Shown one piece after another: positions 1-9,350 of a DNA stretch of 64,000 bases. The stretch spans positions 49,142 to 113,141 of the forward strand of contig JADHLZ010000001.1 in the NCBI GenBank assembly GCA_016780345.1. Direction: 5' to 3'. The stretch is from Flavobacteriaceae bacterium (GTDB lineage: Bacteria; Bacteroidota; Bacteroidia; Flavobacteriales; Flavobacteriaceae). Each line of letters opens with the position of its first letter. Within the stretch, counting starts at the first letter, position 1. A program made the translations under genes and the position numbers. The notes under the pieces were generated by a model. It was not told the DNA's origin and ran no database searches. It saw nothing but the letters and a program-made list of their open reading frames with translations.

Positions 1-1578
1 AATTATTTTAAATGATTCATTTGTAAATTCGATTTCATCTTCTTGTAAATCCAGAAAGATTTTCTCATAAACTAATGATTTTACGACAGTAGGCTCAAAA
101 ATAACATTACCTTCTTTATCATTTTTAATAATTAACTCTTCGAAATGTTCGGTTTTTTCACCATAAAGCATTAGGATTTCAATAATTTTTTTTTCAAGTT
201 CAAATAAAAGATCTAAATCTTTATTTGAGACTATTTTATGGACTTTTGAAATTCTTTTTTTAGAAATAGAGTGAATTTCATTTTTTGTTTTTTGTGCTAA
301 AGCATTAAAAAGAACATCTTCAGAAACGTCCATTATTGTAGAGCAATGTTTTACATATATTTCTTGTTTAATCCTATCTGGAATTCTTGCAATTGAATTG
401 ATAATCTCATTAACTGTATTAGATTTTAATATTGGATCCTCTTTTGAGGTTTGAGCTAAAATAGAAGCTTTGTATTGAATGAAATCTTTAGAATTTTTTT
501 CTAAATAACCAATTATTTCTTCTTGAGATTTGCCGCGACAATAACTGTCTGGGTCCTCACCAATAGGAAAAGAACATATTTTAACATTTAAACCTGCCGA
601 AAGTATGATATCAACTCCTCTTAAGGTTGCATCAACTCCGGCTTTATCTCCATCAAATAACATTGTTATGTTTGAAGTCAATCTTCTAATTAATGTAATT
701 TGATCAATGGTTAATGCCGTCCCTGAAGATGACACAACATTTTTAATTCCCTTTTGATGTAGTTGAATCACGTCTGTATATCCTTCAACTATGTAACAAT
801 TATCGTGCTTTGCTATATCTTGCTTGGCGTAATATATCCCATATAATATTTTGCTTTTGTTGTATATAAGACTTTCTGGCGAATTTAAATACTTAGAGAT
901 TTTTAATTGATTATTTAAGATTCTTGCCCCAAAACCAAGAACTCTCCCAGACATACTGTGAATCGGAAAAATAACTCTTCCTTTAAATCTATCAAACGGT
1001 TTCTCATTCTTAAAAATTGATAAACCAGATTTTTCTAAAAAAACTGGATCGTATCCATTTTTAATAGCATTTTTAGAAAAATAATCTACATCTTCGGGTA
1101 AATAACCTAGATCGTAACTAAAAATTGTTTCGTCATTAAATCCTCTTTCTTTAAAATATGAAAGACCAATAGATTTCCCTTCACTAGAATTTATTAAAGT
1201 ATCTTTAAAAAAAGTTTTTGCATATTCCGAAACTATAAATAAACTTTCTTTTTCTGATGATTTTTCTATTTCAAAAGAACTTAATTTAGTTTCTTCAACT
1301 TCAATATTATATTTCCTAGCAAGATATTTGATTGCTTCAGGGTAAGTAAAATGCTCATGTTCCATCAAAAATGCAACAGTATTTCCTCCTTTACCACTAC
1401 TAAAATCTTTCCATATTTGTTTTACTGGGGAAACTACAAAGCTAGGAGTCTTTTCATTTGAAAAAGGACTTAGTCCTTTAAAATTAGAACCTGATTTTTT
1501 TAATTGAACAAATTCTCCAATAACTTCTTCAACTCTAGACTGTTCAAATACTTTATCAATGGTCTCTTTAGAAATCAT
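1..1578 (-). CDS. dnaG: DNA primase DnaG (C-terminus cut by window edge)
   Basis: DNA primase makes the RNA primers for replication. I translated the minus strand from the ATG at 1578; the reading frame is open to base 1, so the C-terminal helicase-binding part is missing from the window. The order is N-terminal CHC2-type domain (residues about 1-100), catalytic core, then the TOPRIM domain with its conserved glutamate in IVEGYTDV and the acidic motif LFDGDKAG. Oddity: all four zinc ligands of the N-terminal domain are replaced. The usual LCPFHNEK reads LSPFSNEK (Ser37, Ser40) and the usual KCFGCGKGG reads KDFSSGKGG (Asp58, Ser61), while the flanking residues are conserved. The fold is therefore probably kept without zinc. 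The next gene begins upstream, with 38 bases between its stop and this start. Confidence 0.95.
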   Translation of the reverse strand, partial: MISKETIDKVFEQSRVEEVIGEFVQLKKSGSNFKGLSPFSNEKTPSFVVSPVKQIWKDFSSGKGGNTVAFLMEHEHFTYPEAIKYLARKYNIEVEETKLSSFEIEKSSEKESLFIVSEYAKTFFKDTLINSSEGKSIGLSYFKERGFNDETIFSYDLGYLPEDVDYFSKNAIKNGYDPVFLEKSGLSIFKNEKPFDRFKGRVIFPIHSMSGRVLGFGARILNNQLKISKYLNSPESLIYNKSKILYGIYYAKQDIAKHDNCYIVEGYTDVIQLHQKGIKNVVSSSGTALTIDQITLIRRLTSNITMLFDGDKAGVDATLRGVDIILSAGLNVKICSFPIGEDPDSYCRGKSQEEIIGYLEKNSKDFIQYKASILAQTSKEDPILKSNTVNEIINSIARIPDRIKQEIYVKHCSTIMDVSEDVLFNALAQKTKNEIHSISKKRISKVHKIVSNKDLDLLFELEKKIIEILMLYGEKTEHFEELIIKNDKEGNVIFEPTVVKSLVYEKIFLDLQEDEIEFTNESFKII

Positions 1579-1616
1579 TTTTTTTATTTTTAAAATAATT
1601 AAAATTATTATTTAAA

Positions 1617-2591
1617 TCAATAATCTCTTTTAATTACATATTTAATCAATTTTTTTAAACTCTCCTTATATTTATTATCCTTAAAACTATTTAGATCATT
1701 AAGAGCATACTTATAAAATTTTTTGATTTGATTTTTAGTGTAATCAATTCCTCCAATTTCTTTCACATACTCAATAACTCTATCCAATTCTTTTTTTTCT
1801 CCACTTTTTACAGAATTTATTAACCATTTTCTTTTAGGTTCAGATGAGTTATTTAATGCGTATATAAGCGGAAGAGTTAATTTTTTTTCTCTTAGGTCAA
1901 TACCTGTTGGTTTTCCAATTTTCTTTTTCCCATAATCAAATAAATCGTCTTTTAATTGAAATGCTATTCCTATTTTTTTTCCTAATTGCTCTAACATTTG
2001 GATTTCTTTAGTTGAACCATTAGAGGAGGTAGCACCCAATGCACAACAAGAAGATATTAGAGAGGCAGTTTTTTTTGTTATTATTTCGTAATATGTCTTT
2101 TCATCAATATCCAATCTTCTCGCCTTCTCTATTTGTAACAATTCACCTTGACTCATATCCTTTACTGATTTTGAAATTATTTTCAACAAATCAAAATCAT
2201 CATTATCAATACAAAGCAACATCCCTTTTGAAAGTAAAAAATCTCCAACCAATACAGCAATTTTATTTTTCCATAAAGCATTAATAGAAAAAAAACCTCT
2301 TCGTTTACTACTTGAATCTACAATATCATCGTGTATAAGTGTAGCTGTATGAATAAGCTCAATAATTGATGCAGCTCTGTAAACTTTTTCGGAGACTTTG
2401 GTTTGATTTGAAATCATTTTAGCAGTTAAAAAAACAAGCATTGGTCTCATTTGTTTTCCTTTTCTTTGAACAACATAATGAGTAATTCTATTTAATAAAG
2501 GAACTTCAGAAATCATTAACTCTGAGAACTTTTCTTCAAAAAGATCCATTTCTTTTTTTATAGGAGATTTTATTTGTTCTATAATCTTCAT
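1617..2591 (-). CDS. Trans-polyprenyl diphosphate synthase
   Basis: Member of the polyprenyl synthetase family, which condenses isopentenyl diphosphate onto allylic diphosphates to build the long prenyl chain used, for example, for menaquinone. The first aspartate-rich motif lies in LIHDDIVDSSSKRRG (near residue 87) and the second in QLKDDLFDYGKKKIGKPTG (near residue 215); KGKQMRP is the conserved lysine/arginine IPP-binding stretch. I chose the ATG at 2591 because related proteins begin close to MKI; an in-frame GTG at 2600 would add three residues and overlap the rlmN stop. Chain length cannot be read reliably from sequence alone. It is probably co-transcribed with rlmN. Confidence 0.9.
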   Translation of the reverse strand: MKIIEQIKSPIKKEMDLFEEKFSELMISEVPLLNRITHYVVQRKGKQMRPMLVFLTAKMISNQTKVSEKVYRAASIIELIHTATLIHDDIVDSSSKRRGFFSINALWKNKIAVLVGDFLLSKGMLLCIDNDDFDLLKIISKSVKDMSQGELLQIEKARRLDIDEKTYYEIITKKTASLISSCCALGATSSNGSTKEIQMLEQLGKKIGIAFQLKDDLFDYGKKKIGKPTGIDLREKKLTLPLIYALNNSSEPKRKWLINSVKSGEKKELDRVIEYVKEIGGIDYTKNQIKKFYKYALNDLNSFKDNKYKESLKKLIKYVIKRDY

Positions 2592-2596
2592 CTGTA

Positions 2597-3637
2597 TCAC
2601 TTAATCTTGTTAGCTAATTGCCCACATGCAGCATCAATATCTTTTCCTCTTGATTTTCTGACAGTTACAGGAATTTTATTTTTTTCCAGCTTTTTAATGT
2701 ATTTGTTAATATTGTCTCTACTAGCTGAATTATATATACTATTATCAGTTTTATTATATTCAATAATATTTACTTTTGAGGGAGAGATTTTACAAAACTT
2801 AATAAGTGCATCAAGATGTTCATCATCATCATTTATCCCTTTCCAAACAATGTACTCATATGTTATGATTTTTTTTGTTTTATCATACCAATAACTTACA
2901 GCATCCTTTAATTCTTGTAGTGGAAATTTTTTAGTAAAAGGCATAATTTTGTTTCTAGTACTTTCGATAGCTGAATGAAGTGAAATCGCTAAATTAAACT
3001 TAACATTATCGTCCGCCATTTTTTTTATCATTTTAGAAATTCCTGAAGTGGATACAGTAATTCGTTTTGGAGACATCCCAAGACCTTGATCACTTGTAAT
3101 TTTTTCAATACCGTCTAAAATATTGGAATAATTTAAAAGAGGTTCACCCATTCCCATAAAAACAATATTAGATAAAGGCCTACCATGAAAATTTAAACTC
3201 TGAGAATTTATTGCAACAACTTGATCATATATTTCATCAGAATTTAAGTTTCTAATTCTATCCATTTTAGAAGTAGCGCAAAATTCACAATCTAAACTAC
3301 ATCCCACTTGACTTGAAACACAAGCAGTTATTCTGTTTTCAGAGGGTATAAGAACGGACTCTACTATTAAATTATCATATAATTTAATGGCATTTTTTAT
3401 AGTTCCATCTTTACTTTTTTGAAACTTATCAACTTTAATATTGTTTATTACAAATTCATTTTTCAATAATTCTCTTAATTCAATAGAAATATTAGTCATT
3501 TCATTGAAGGAATAACATGATTTTTTCCATAGCCATTCATAAACTTGTTTGGCTCTATATGCTGGATATTTATTTTTTAGAAAAAAAAAAGTTAATTCAT
3601 CGAGAGACAAAGACCGAATATCATTCTTTTTTCTCAT
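2597..3637 (-). CDS. rlmN: 23S rRNA (adenine-2503-C2)-methyltransferase RlmN
   Basis: Radical-SAM enzyme that methylates C2 of A2503 in 23S rRNA and of A37 in some tRNAs. The [4Fe-4S] motif is visible as Cys113-x3-Cys117-x2-Cys120 (GCSLDCEFCAT), followed by the FMGMGEPLLNY motif and, near the C-terminus, the AACGQL segment whose cysteine belongs to the methylation mechanism. The length of 346 residues is normal. It lies 8 bases after queA and ends next to the start of the polyprenyl synthase gene, so the three genes probably form one transcript. Confidence 0.96.
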   Translation of the reverse strand: MRKKNDIRSLSLDELTFFFLKNKYPAYRAKQVYEWLWKKSCYSFNEMTNISIELRELLKNEFVINNIKVDKFQKSKDGTIKNAIKLYDNLIVESVLIPSENRITACVSSQVGCSLDCEFCATSKMDRIRNLNSDEIYDQVVAINSQSLNFHGRPLSNIVFMGMGEPLLNYSNILDGIEKITSDQGLGMSPKRITVSTSGISKMIKKMADDNVKFNLAISLHSAIESTRNKIMPFTKKFPLQELKDAVSYWYDKTKKIITYEYIVWKGINDDDEHLDALIKFCKISPSKVNIIEYNKTDNSIYNSASRDNINKYIKKLEKNKIPVTVRKSRGKDIDAACGQLANKIK

Positions 3638-3645
3638 TTTTAAAA

Positions 3646-4695
3646 TTAAATAATTAACATAGCATCTCCATATGAATTGAAATTATATTTCTCTTTAATG
3701 GCTATTTCGTACGCAGATTTTATAAAATCAGGACCAGCAAATGCTGAAGCCATCATTAATAGAGTTGATTTTGGAGTATGAAAATTAGTAATCATGGAAT
3801 TAGCTATTCTAAAATCGTAAGGAGGAAAAATGAATTTGTGTGTCCAACCATTAAAAGGATTAAGAGTATTAAAAGACGAAACAGATGATTCTAACCCTCT
3901 CATTGAAGTTGTTCCAACAGCACATATTCTTTTTTTATTCAACTTTGCTTTGTTTATAATATCACATGCATTCTGTTCAATAATTAATTCCTCAGAATCC
4001 ATTTTATGCTTGGATAAATCTTCAACTTCTACAGGATTAAATGTACCTAATCCTACGTGCAATGTTAGTTCAGCTATATTTACTCCATTTATTTCTAATC
4101 GTTTTAAAAGATGTTTTGAAAAATGCATTCCAGCGGTTGGTGCTGCAACAGCTCCTTCGTGTTTTGCAAAAATTGTTTGATATCTCTCTCGATCAAAACT
4201 TTCTTCCTCTCTTTTAATGTATTTTGGAAGAGGAGTTTGACCTAAATCAAACAAGGCTTTTCTAAAATCATCATAAGATCCATCATATAAAAACCTAAGT
4301 GTTCTTCCTCTTGAAGTAGTATTATCAATAACCTCTGCAACCAAATTATCATCATTCCCAAAATATAATTTATTTCCTATTCTAATTTTTCTAGCTGGAT
4401 CTACTAATACATCCCATAGTCTTTGATCGTCACTTAGCTCTCGAAGTAAAAAAACTTCAATTCTTGCTCCAGTTTTTTCTTTATTTCCAATTAATCTGGC
4501 AGGAAAAACCTTAGTGTTGTTAAAAACAAAAGCATCCCCTTCATCAAAATAATTCACAACATCTTTGAAAATTTTGTGTTCAATTAATTGATTTTTTCTG
4601 TTCAAAACCATTAATCTTGATTCGTCTCTATTTTCAGATGGATATTGAGAAATTCTGTCTTTTGGAAGTTCAAAATTAAATTGCGATAGTTTCAT
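3646..4695 (-). CDS. queA: tRNA preQ1(34) S-adenosylmethionine ribosyltransferase-isomerase QueA
   Basis: QueA transfers and rearranges the ribosyl group of SAM onto preQ1-modified tRNA to give epoxyqueuosine. The family shows clearly in [19 protein letters not shown] at the N-terminus, the PARLIGNK region, [19 protein letters not shown] and the C-terminal [11 protein letters not shown] motif. I place the start at the ATG at 4695 ([11 protein letters not shown]), the usual family start, rather than seven codons upstream at 4716. A strong promoter match lies just upstream (4714-4745). The other queuosine genes are not in this window. Confidence 0.96.
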   Translation of the reverse strand: MKLSQFNFELPKDRISQYPSENRDESRLMVLNRKNQLIEHKIFKDVVNYFDEGDAFVFNNTKVFPARLIGNKEKTGARIEVFLLRELSDDQRLWDVLVDPARKIRIGNKLYFGNDDNLVAEVIDNTTSRGRTLRFLYDGSYDDFRKALFDLGQTPLPKYIKREEESFDRERYQTIFAKHEGAVAAPTAGMHFSKHLLKRLEINGVNIAELTLHVGLGTFNPVEVEDLSKHKMDSEELIIEQNACDIINKAKLNKKRICAVGTTSMRGLESSVSSFNTLNPFNGWTHKFIFPPYDFRIANSMITNFHTPKSTLLMMASAFAGPDFIKSAYEIAIKEKYNFNSYGDAMLII

Positions 4696-4713
4696 ATAAT
4701 TATTTAAAAGTCG

Positions 4714-4745
4714 CAAATATACATTTATCGATACCCCTGTGTCAA
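4714..4745 (-). promoter_or_regulatory. Promoter of queA
   Basis: Read on the minus strand, TTGA (4742-4745) is followed after 20 bases by TATATTTG (4714-4721). This matches the Bacteroidota consensus of a -33 TTTG-like element and a -7 TAnnTTTG element. The queA start codon lies 18 bases further on, so the mRNA leader would be short. Confidence 0.65.
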
Positions 4746-4766
4746 GTTAAATATCAAATAATTAAA

Positions 4767-5996
4767 CTATTTTCTAAAGATTTGAAAATTTAATGCGCTT
4801 AAATCAGACCAAAAGTTTTTATAGGATTTAGTAACAACTTCAGGATTTTCTATATAAATTGGAACTAACAGTGAAAGAGGAGCAAAAGCCATTGCCATTC
4901 TGTGATCATTATAAGTTTTAATTGATATATTTTTTTTAATCTCAGAACTTGGATAAAGCTTAAGACTTTCAATTGTAATTTCAATTTTACCTCCAAGTTT
5001 CTCTAATTCATTTTTTAGAGCAAATAATCTATCTGTCTCTTTAATTTTTAGAGTATGTAAACCTTTAATATTACAGCCTATTCCTAACCCAAAACAAGTT
5101 ACAGCTATTGTTTGAGCTATATCAGGATTTTCTTTTAAATCAAGATCTAAATTTATAGGTAATAAATAATCTTCATCTTTTTCTAAAATTATTATATTAT
5201 CAATAAATTTTGTCTTAACCCCAAGTTTTGAATAGATATCCACAAGTTTTTTGTCTCCTTGTATTGAATTCTTGAAATAACTTCCTATTTCTAAATGACT
5301 TTTTTTTGAAAGAGCAACAATGCTATAATAATAAGAGACAGAACTCCAATCGGACTCAACGTTTATAGAAATATCTTTGATTTTTTTACAGGGATGTACT
5401 GAAATTGAATTATTTTCAAACTTATTTTTAATTCCCAGTCTTTCTAAAATTGATAAAGTCATTAAAATATAAGGCCTAGATGTAATTTCTCCTTGTAGAT
5501 TTATAATTAAACCTTTTTCCAACAATGGAGCAATTAATATCAAGGCTGTTATATACTGACTGCTTATTTCAGCATTTAAAAAAACTTCTCCACCCAAAAT
5601 TTTTTTTCCTTTAATAATTATTGGAGGAAAGCCTATTTTATCCTTGTAAATAATATTGGCTCCTAAATTTATTAAAGCGTCGACCAAAACTCCGATTGGC
5701 CTTTGTTTCATTCTTTCAGATCCAGTAATTTCAAACTTGTTGTTTTCTTTGATTGACAATAAAGCAGTTAAAAAACGCATTGCAGTACCTGCATGATGAA
5801 TATCAATATAATATGATAAATTATCTAAATGTTTTTTTAAAACAATTGAATCATCTGAGTCAGAAAGATTTTCAATATTTAAATTTTGATATATAGATTT
5901 AAGAACTAACAATCTGTTAGATTCACTTTTTGAGCCAGATATTTTAAATGACCTTGAAAAAAATGAATTATCGTGTTTTAATAACAAACTACTCAT
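4767..5996 (-). CDS. aroA: 3-phosphoshikimate 1-carboxyvinyltransferase (EPSP synthase)
   Basis: Sixth step of the shikimate pathway: joins shikimate 3-phosphate and phosphoenolpyruvate. Motifs in order: SGSKSESNRLL (PEP/S3P-binding lysine), HAGTAMRFLTALLS, SERMKQRPIGVLVDAL, SSQYITALIL, ESDWSSVSYYY, NPDIAQTIAV with the catalytic aspartate, KETDRLFALKNEL and NDHRMAMAFAPL. The 409 residues are slightly short for the family but typical of Bacteroidota. It lies only three bases downstream of the MazG-like gene. It supplies the chorismate used by the pheA-tyrA operon further right in the window. Confidence 0.95.
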   Translation of the reverse strand: MSSLLLKHDNSFFSRSFKISGSKSESNRLLVLKSIYQNLNIENLSDSDDSIVLKKHLDNLSYYIDIHHAGTAMRFLTALLSIKENNKFEITGSERMKQRPIGVLVDALINLGANIIYKDKIGFPPIIIKGKKILGGEVFLNAEISSQYITALILIAPLLEKGLIINLQGEITSRPYILMTLSILERLGIKNKFENNSISVHPCKKIKDISINVESDWSSVSYYYSIVALSKKSHLEIGSYFKNSIQGDKKLVDIYSKLGVKTKFIDNIIILEKDEDYLLPINLDLDLKENPDIAQTIAVTCFGLGIGCNIKGLHTLKIKETDRLFALKNELEKLGGKIEITIESLKLYPSSEIKKNISIKTYNDHRMAMAFAPLSLLVPIYIENPEVVTKSYKNFWSDLSALNFQIFRK

Positions 5997-5999
5997 TAA

Positions 6000-6326
6000 C
6001 TAGCTAAGCTTAGGATTGTTTTTATGTCTAAAACTATCTCTTTTGGATTTTAACTCGAGTTTTTTATTAAATGATTCATCTAAATCTAATCCAGTTTGAT
6101 TAGCTAAACAAAAAACAACAAAAAGAACATCTGAAAGCTCTTCTCCTAAATCTGCTTTTTTGTCAGATTCTTTTTCAGATTGTTCCCCATATCTTCTCGA
6201 AATAATTCTCGCTACTTCACCAACTTCTTCTGTGAGTTGAGCCATATTGGTCATAGGATCGAAATATCTGACTCCGTGATTATTAATCCAATCATCTACC
6301 TTACTTTGAATTTTTTTTAATTCCAT
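6000..6326 (-). CDS. MazG-like nucleotide pyrophosphohydrolase
   Basis: Small all-alpha NTP pyrophosphohydrolase of the MazG/YpjD type. The magnesium-binding signature is present as EEVGEVAR (about residues 30-37) followed by GEELSDVLFVVFCLAN, giving the ExxE...ExxD pattern. At 108 residues it is a single-domain protein, presumably acting as a dimer. The substrate is unknown; such enzymes often hydrolyse non-canonical dNTPs. It sits directly upstream of aroA with a three-base gap. Confidence 0.85.
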   Translation of the reverse strand: MELKKIQSKVDDWINNHGVRYFDPMTNMAQLTEEVGEVARIISRRYGEQSEKESDKKADLGEELSDVLFVVFCLANQTGLDLDESFNKKLELKSKRDSFRHKNNPKLS

Positions 6327-6488
6327 TTCTTTAATATTAATTAGATAATTTGTAAGAAATTACTAAATCAAATAGTAAAATTAAGTTATTAAGATAAGAA
6401 TATAAACTTAAAATTTATTAATAAATTATTGAATATCCAATTGGATTTAATCAAGATTATTTTAAATATTAGAACATAAATTATTGAA

Positions 6489-6722
6489 TTAATAAGAAGA
6501 CCAAGAGAAGCATAGCATTCCAGGAGCTGAGTGACCTGGGTTCGGACAATCAGACTTTTTGTAACTAGAACAGCTTGCACAATCTGAAAGCTTTGAAAAA
6601 GCTTTTTTAATAGAATGGTCTCTACATACATTGTTTATCTCAACTGAAAGATCATGCTTTGAACATTTTAAAGAATCAACTAAATTCTTACAAGTAAGAC
6701 AACTATTTACAGATTCAATCAT
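6489..6722 (-). CDS. Small protein with two tandem four-cysteine modules
   Basis: A 77-residue protein of no recognised function. Its eight cysteines fall into two similar modules: Cys8-x2-Cys11-x8-Cys20-x12-Cys33 and Cys48-x2-Cys51-x7-Cys59-x11-Cys71. There are also His23, His36 and His64, and the C-terminus is MLCFSWSSY. There is no signal peptide or membrane segment, so it is probably cytoplasmic. Each four-cysteine set could hold zinc or an iron-sulfur cluster. The start ATG at 6722 lies 36 bases downstream of an inverted repeat matching the repeats at the iron receptor promoter, and fbpC ends just upstream. I infer a link to iron supply, but the function is open. Confidence 0.75.
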   Translation of the reverse strand: MIESVNSCLTCKNLVDSLKCSKHDLSVEINNVCRDHSIKKAFSKLSDCASCSSYKKSDCPNPGHSAPGMLCFSWSSY

Positions 6723-6757
6723 AATTTATATTTTACATAAATCTAAAATGATTTACG

Positions 6758-6774
6758 TTTAGAATGAATTTAAA
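6758..6774. promoter_or_regulatory. Candidate iron-type operator upstream of the Cys-rich gene
   Basis: TTTAGA, five bases (ATGAA), then TTTAAA. This is the perfect repeat at 10477-10495 with one base changed in the right half, and it has the same half-site pattern as the copy at 10427-10443. It lies in the 59-base gap between fbpC and the Cys-rich gene. A Fur or DtxR-type iron regulator is the natural candidate, by inference from the genes around it. Confidence 0.5.
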
Positions 6775-6781
6775 TTAGTTT

Positions 6782-7756
6782 TTATTGATTTAAAGTGAAA
6801 AAATTTGAGCAAGTAGAGTCAAATTCTAGTAAATCTTTATTATCAAAATTTAGATATATTTTTTTGTTTTTTTTGATTGGATAATCATTGTAAAAGGTCC
6901 ATGTTTCACCATTTACTTTAGCGCTAATTTTATATTCTTTTCCAGCAAATAAACATTTCTCAACTTCACCTTCAAAATCAGAAAAATCTGTAACCATAAT
7001 TTTTTCAGGTCTTAAATAATATATCTTATTTTTAATATTAACTTGATTCAAATCCCCTAAAATCTTTGCGCAATAACAGTTAATAGGATTACAATACATA
7101 CTCACTGGATTATCATATTGCTGAAGAATACCTGCCTTGAATATTAAAATTTTATCAGAAATATTAAATGTATCCCTGATATCATGAGTAACTAAAATAG
7201 TAGTAGTTTGAGTTTCTTTTACAATTTTATGAATTTCTTCCTGAATACTTAATTTAATGCTAAAATCTAAGTTACTAAATGGTTCATCAAGTAATAAAAG
7301 ATCTGGCTCTCTAACTAAAGCTCTAGCCAAACAAGCTCGTTGCTGTTCACCTCCAGAAAGTTGATCCGGATACCTGTTGCTCAAATTTTGTAGATTTGTT
7401 AAGCTGAGGATGTAATCGATCTTAGATAAAAACCTTTTCTCTAGGTTGATTTTTATATTCTCTATAATGTTTAGATGAGGAAAAAGTGGGTAATCTTGAA
7501 AAACAAACCCAATTTTTCTTTCGTTTGGAGTTACAAAAGTATTTTGATCATCTAAAATTTTTCCATTTAACTCTATTGAACCAGAATTGATTTTTTCTAA
7601 ACCAGCTAAACATTTTAAAAAAGTAGTTTTACCAGAACCACTTTCACCAATAAAAGAAACAATATCACCTTCTTTAACAGAAAAATTTAAATCTCTGATT
7701 AAATGCTCATCTTGGCTGTAATATTTTTTTAAATTGTTAACTTTTAAAAACATCAA
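6782..7756 (-). CDS. fbpC: Iron(III) ABC transporter, ATP-binding protein
   Basis: ATPase subunit of a ferric-iron importer. Walker A is GESGSGKTT (residues 37-45), the Q-loop lies in GFVFQDYPLFPH, the signature is LSGGEQQR, and Walker B is LLLLDEPFSNLD, followed by the switch histidine in LVTHD. Behind the ATPase domain (about residues 1-230) is a short C-terminal TOBE-like regulatory region. The gene starts with two ATGs in a row (7756 and 7753) and overlaps the permease end by 20 bases, so the two are translationally linked. The pairing with FbpA and FbpB in one operon supports iron as the substrate. Confidence 0.9.
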   Translation of the reverse strand: MMFLKVNNLKKYYSQDEHLIRDLNFSVKEGDIVSFIGESGSGKTTFLKCLAGLEKINSGSIELNGKILDDQNTFVTPNERKIGFVFQDYPLFPHLNIIENIKINLEKRFLSKIDYILSLTNLQNLSNRYPDQLSGGEQQRACLARALVREPDLLLLDEPFSNLDFSIKLSIQEEIHKIVKETQTTTILVTHDIRDTFNISDKILIFKAGILQQYDNPVSMYCNPINCYCAKILGDLNQVNIKNKIYYLRPEKIMVTDFSDFEGEVEKCLFAGKEYKISAKVNGETWTFYNDYPIKKNKKIYLNFDNKDLLEFDSTCSNFFTLNQ

Positions 7757-9350
7757 TCTGATTATTTACAATTTTTTTCAAAAATATTAACAATACAACT
7801 CCCATCATAACAATAATTAAAGAATAAATTGAAGATTTAGGAATCATTTCCTCAACAGCGTATTCATAGGTTTGTACTGCAAGAGTATCAAAATTAAAAG
7901 GTCTCAATATCAATGTTATTGGTAACTCTTTTAAAATATCAACAAATGTTATTAAAAAAGCTATAGCAATAGCAGATTTATTTATTGGAAAATGTATCGA
8001 TTTAAATAATTTTAATGAACCCATACCTAAATTTACTGCAGTATCGTCAAATGAGCTTGGATGTTTTTCAAAACTGGACTTTAATGGAGAAATTCCTACA
8101 GCCATATATCTTATTACATAAGCATATATCAAGACAAAAAAAGATCCAATTAAAATTTCTGATTTAAAAGGAGTTGAAGAAAATAATATTATTAAAGACA
8201 AACCAATAACTGCACCTGGCAGAGCATAGGATAATGATATAGCCTCGTTAAAAATTGTCAATATTTTATTTTTAACTATTCTTCTTAAAAATTGAAAATA
8301 CACAGATATTGAAATAATTATAAATGTTGCAATTAAAGAAACTAAAATTGTATTTTTAGATAAATTAAAGACTTCAACAAATTCTATTCTTTCGAATTCA
8401 TAAATAACGTTTTCTGAAATAAATAATATTGGAATTACAAAGCCAAAAATAATTGGCATTAAACAAAAAAAATGAATTAATAATTTATTTTTAATATTAG
8501 GAATTTCCTCTTTAAAATTTTTCGTATTTGGCTTATAACTGTAATTGTATTTTGAATTAATAAACCTTTCTAAAACAAAAAATATCAAAACTGTAAAAAA
8601 TAAAAAAACAGCGAGAAGAGATGCAGTTTCTACATCTTGCATGGAATACCATGATCTAAAAATGCCACTTGTAAATGTATTAACTCCAAAGTATTTTACG
8701 GCACCATATTCATTAAGAACTTCCATTACAACCAAAAAAAGACCAGAAAAAATTGAGACTCTTGAAAGGGGTATAACAATTTTAAAAAATGTTTTTGATT
8801 TTGACATTCCTAAACTTTTTGACAATTCAATATAGTTTGATCCAATAAGTGAAAAAGAGAGTCTACAAGCTGTATAAATGTAAGGGTACAAAGCTAAAGC
8901 CATTATAATACCTAAAACTTCAATTTGAAGATAATCTTGATTTAGTAGTTCTGAAAAATTTGAAAAATACTTTCTTGCATAACTTTGAATTGGTCCTGTG
9001 AAACTTAAAATATCACTGTAAGTAAATGCCATGATGTATACCGGGATAGCGAGAGGAAGATAAAGTAGAAAATCATAGATATTTTTACCAGTAAATTTAT
9101 ATGAACTCACAAACCAAGCGGGTATTAATCCAAATAATAGGGAAAAAAAAGATGTTATCATTACAAGATATACAGTATTGAATGAATAATCGTATAGTAG
9201 ATTATCCCATAAATATTTAAAATTTGAACCATCAATGTTTATAGTATTAACTATTAAAGTTAGTATTGGTAAAATGATAATTATAGAAAGAAGAACTGTA
9301 AATAATATTAACTTTCTATTGTTTGAATAATATTTTTTCTTTACTTCCAA
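7737..9350 (-). CDS. fbpB: Iron(III) ABC transporter, fused permease
   Basis: Inner-membrane permease with two tandem BPD-type transmembrane domains in one chain of 537 residues, the usual arrangement of the FbpB/SfuB family; about twelve hydrophobic segments are visible. Each half has an EAA-type loop for docking the ATPase: near SKSLGMSKSKTFFKIVIPLS in the first half and AVNLGMGSLKLFKSIHFPI in the second. The gene overlaps fbpA at its start by 10 bases and fbpC at its end by 20 bases, so fbpA-fbpB-fbpC is one operon. Confidence 0.92.
   Translation of the reverse strand: MEVKKKYYSNNRKLILFTVLLSIIIILPILTLIVNTINIDGSNFKYLWDNLLYDYSFNTVYLVMITSFFSLLFGLIPAWFVSSYKFTGKNIYDFLLYLPLAIPVYIMAFTYSDILSFTGPIQSYARKYFSNFSELLNQDYLQIEVLGIIMALALYPYIYTACRLSFSLIGSNYIELSKSLGMSKSKTFFKIVIPLSRVSIFSGLFLVVMEVLNEYGAVKYFGVNTFTSGIFRSWYSMQDVETASLLAVFLFFTVLIFFVLERFINSKYNYSYKPNTKNFKEEIPNIKNKLLIHFFCLMPIIFGFVIPILFISENVIYEFERIEFVEVFNLSKNTILVSLIATFIIISISVYFQFLRRIVKNKILTIFNEAISLSYALPGAVIGLSLIILFSSTPFKSEILIGSFFVLIYAYVIRYMAVGISPLKSSFEKHPSSFDDTAVNLGMGSLKLFKSIHFPINKSAIAIAFLITFVDILKELPITLILRPFNFDTLAVQTYEYAVEEMIPKSSIYSLIIVMMGVVLLIFLKKIVNNQIDVFKS

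Noticed and set aside
2039..2284. Plus-strand open frame opposite the polyprenyl synthase gene
   Set aside because: It is antisense to a conserved gene and has no recognisable protein features; the same holds for other frames opposite real genes in the window.
6738..6755. Inverted repeat TAAATC-n6-GATTTA beside the iron-type operator
   Set aside because: In such AT-rich DNA a 6+6 repeat can occur by chance, and no second copy was found near other genes.
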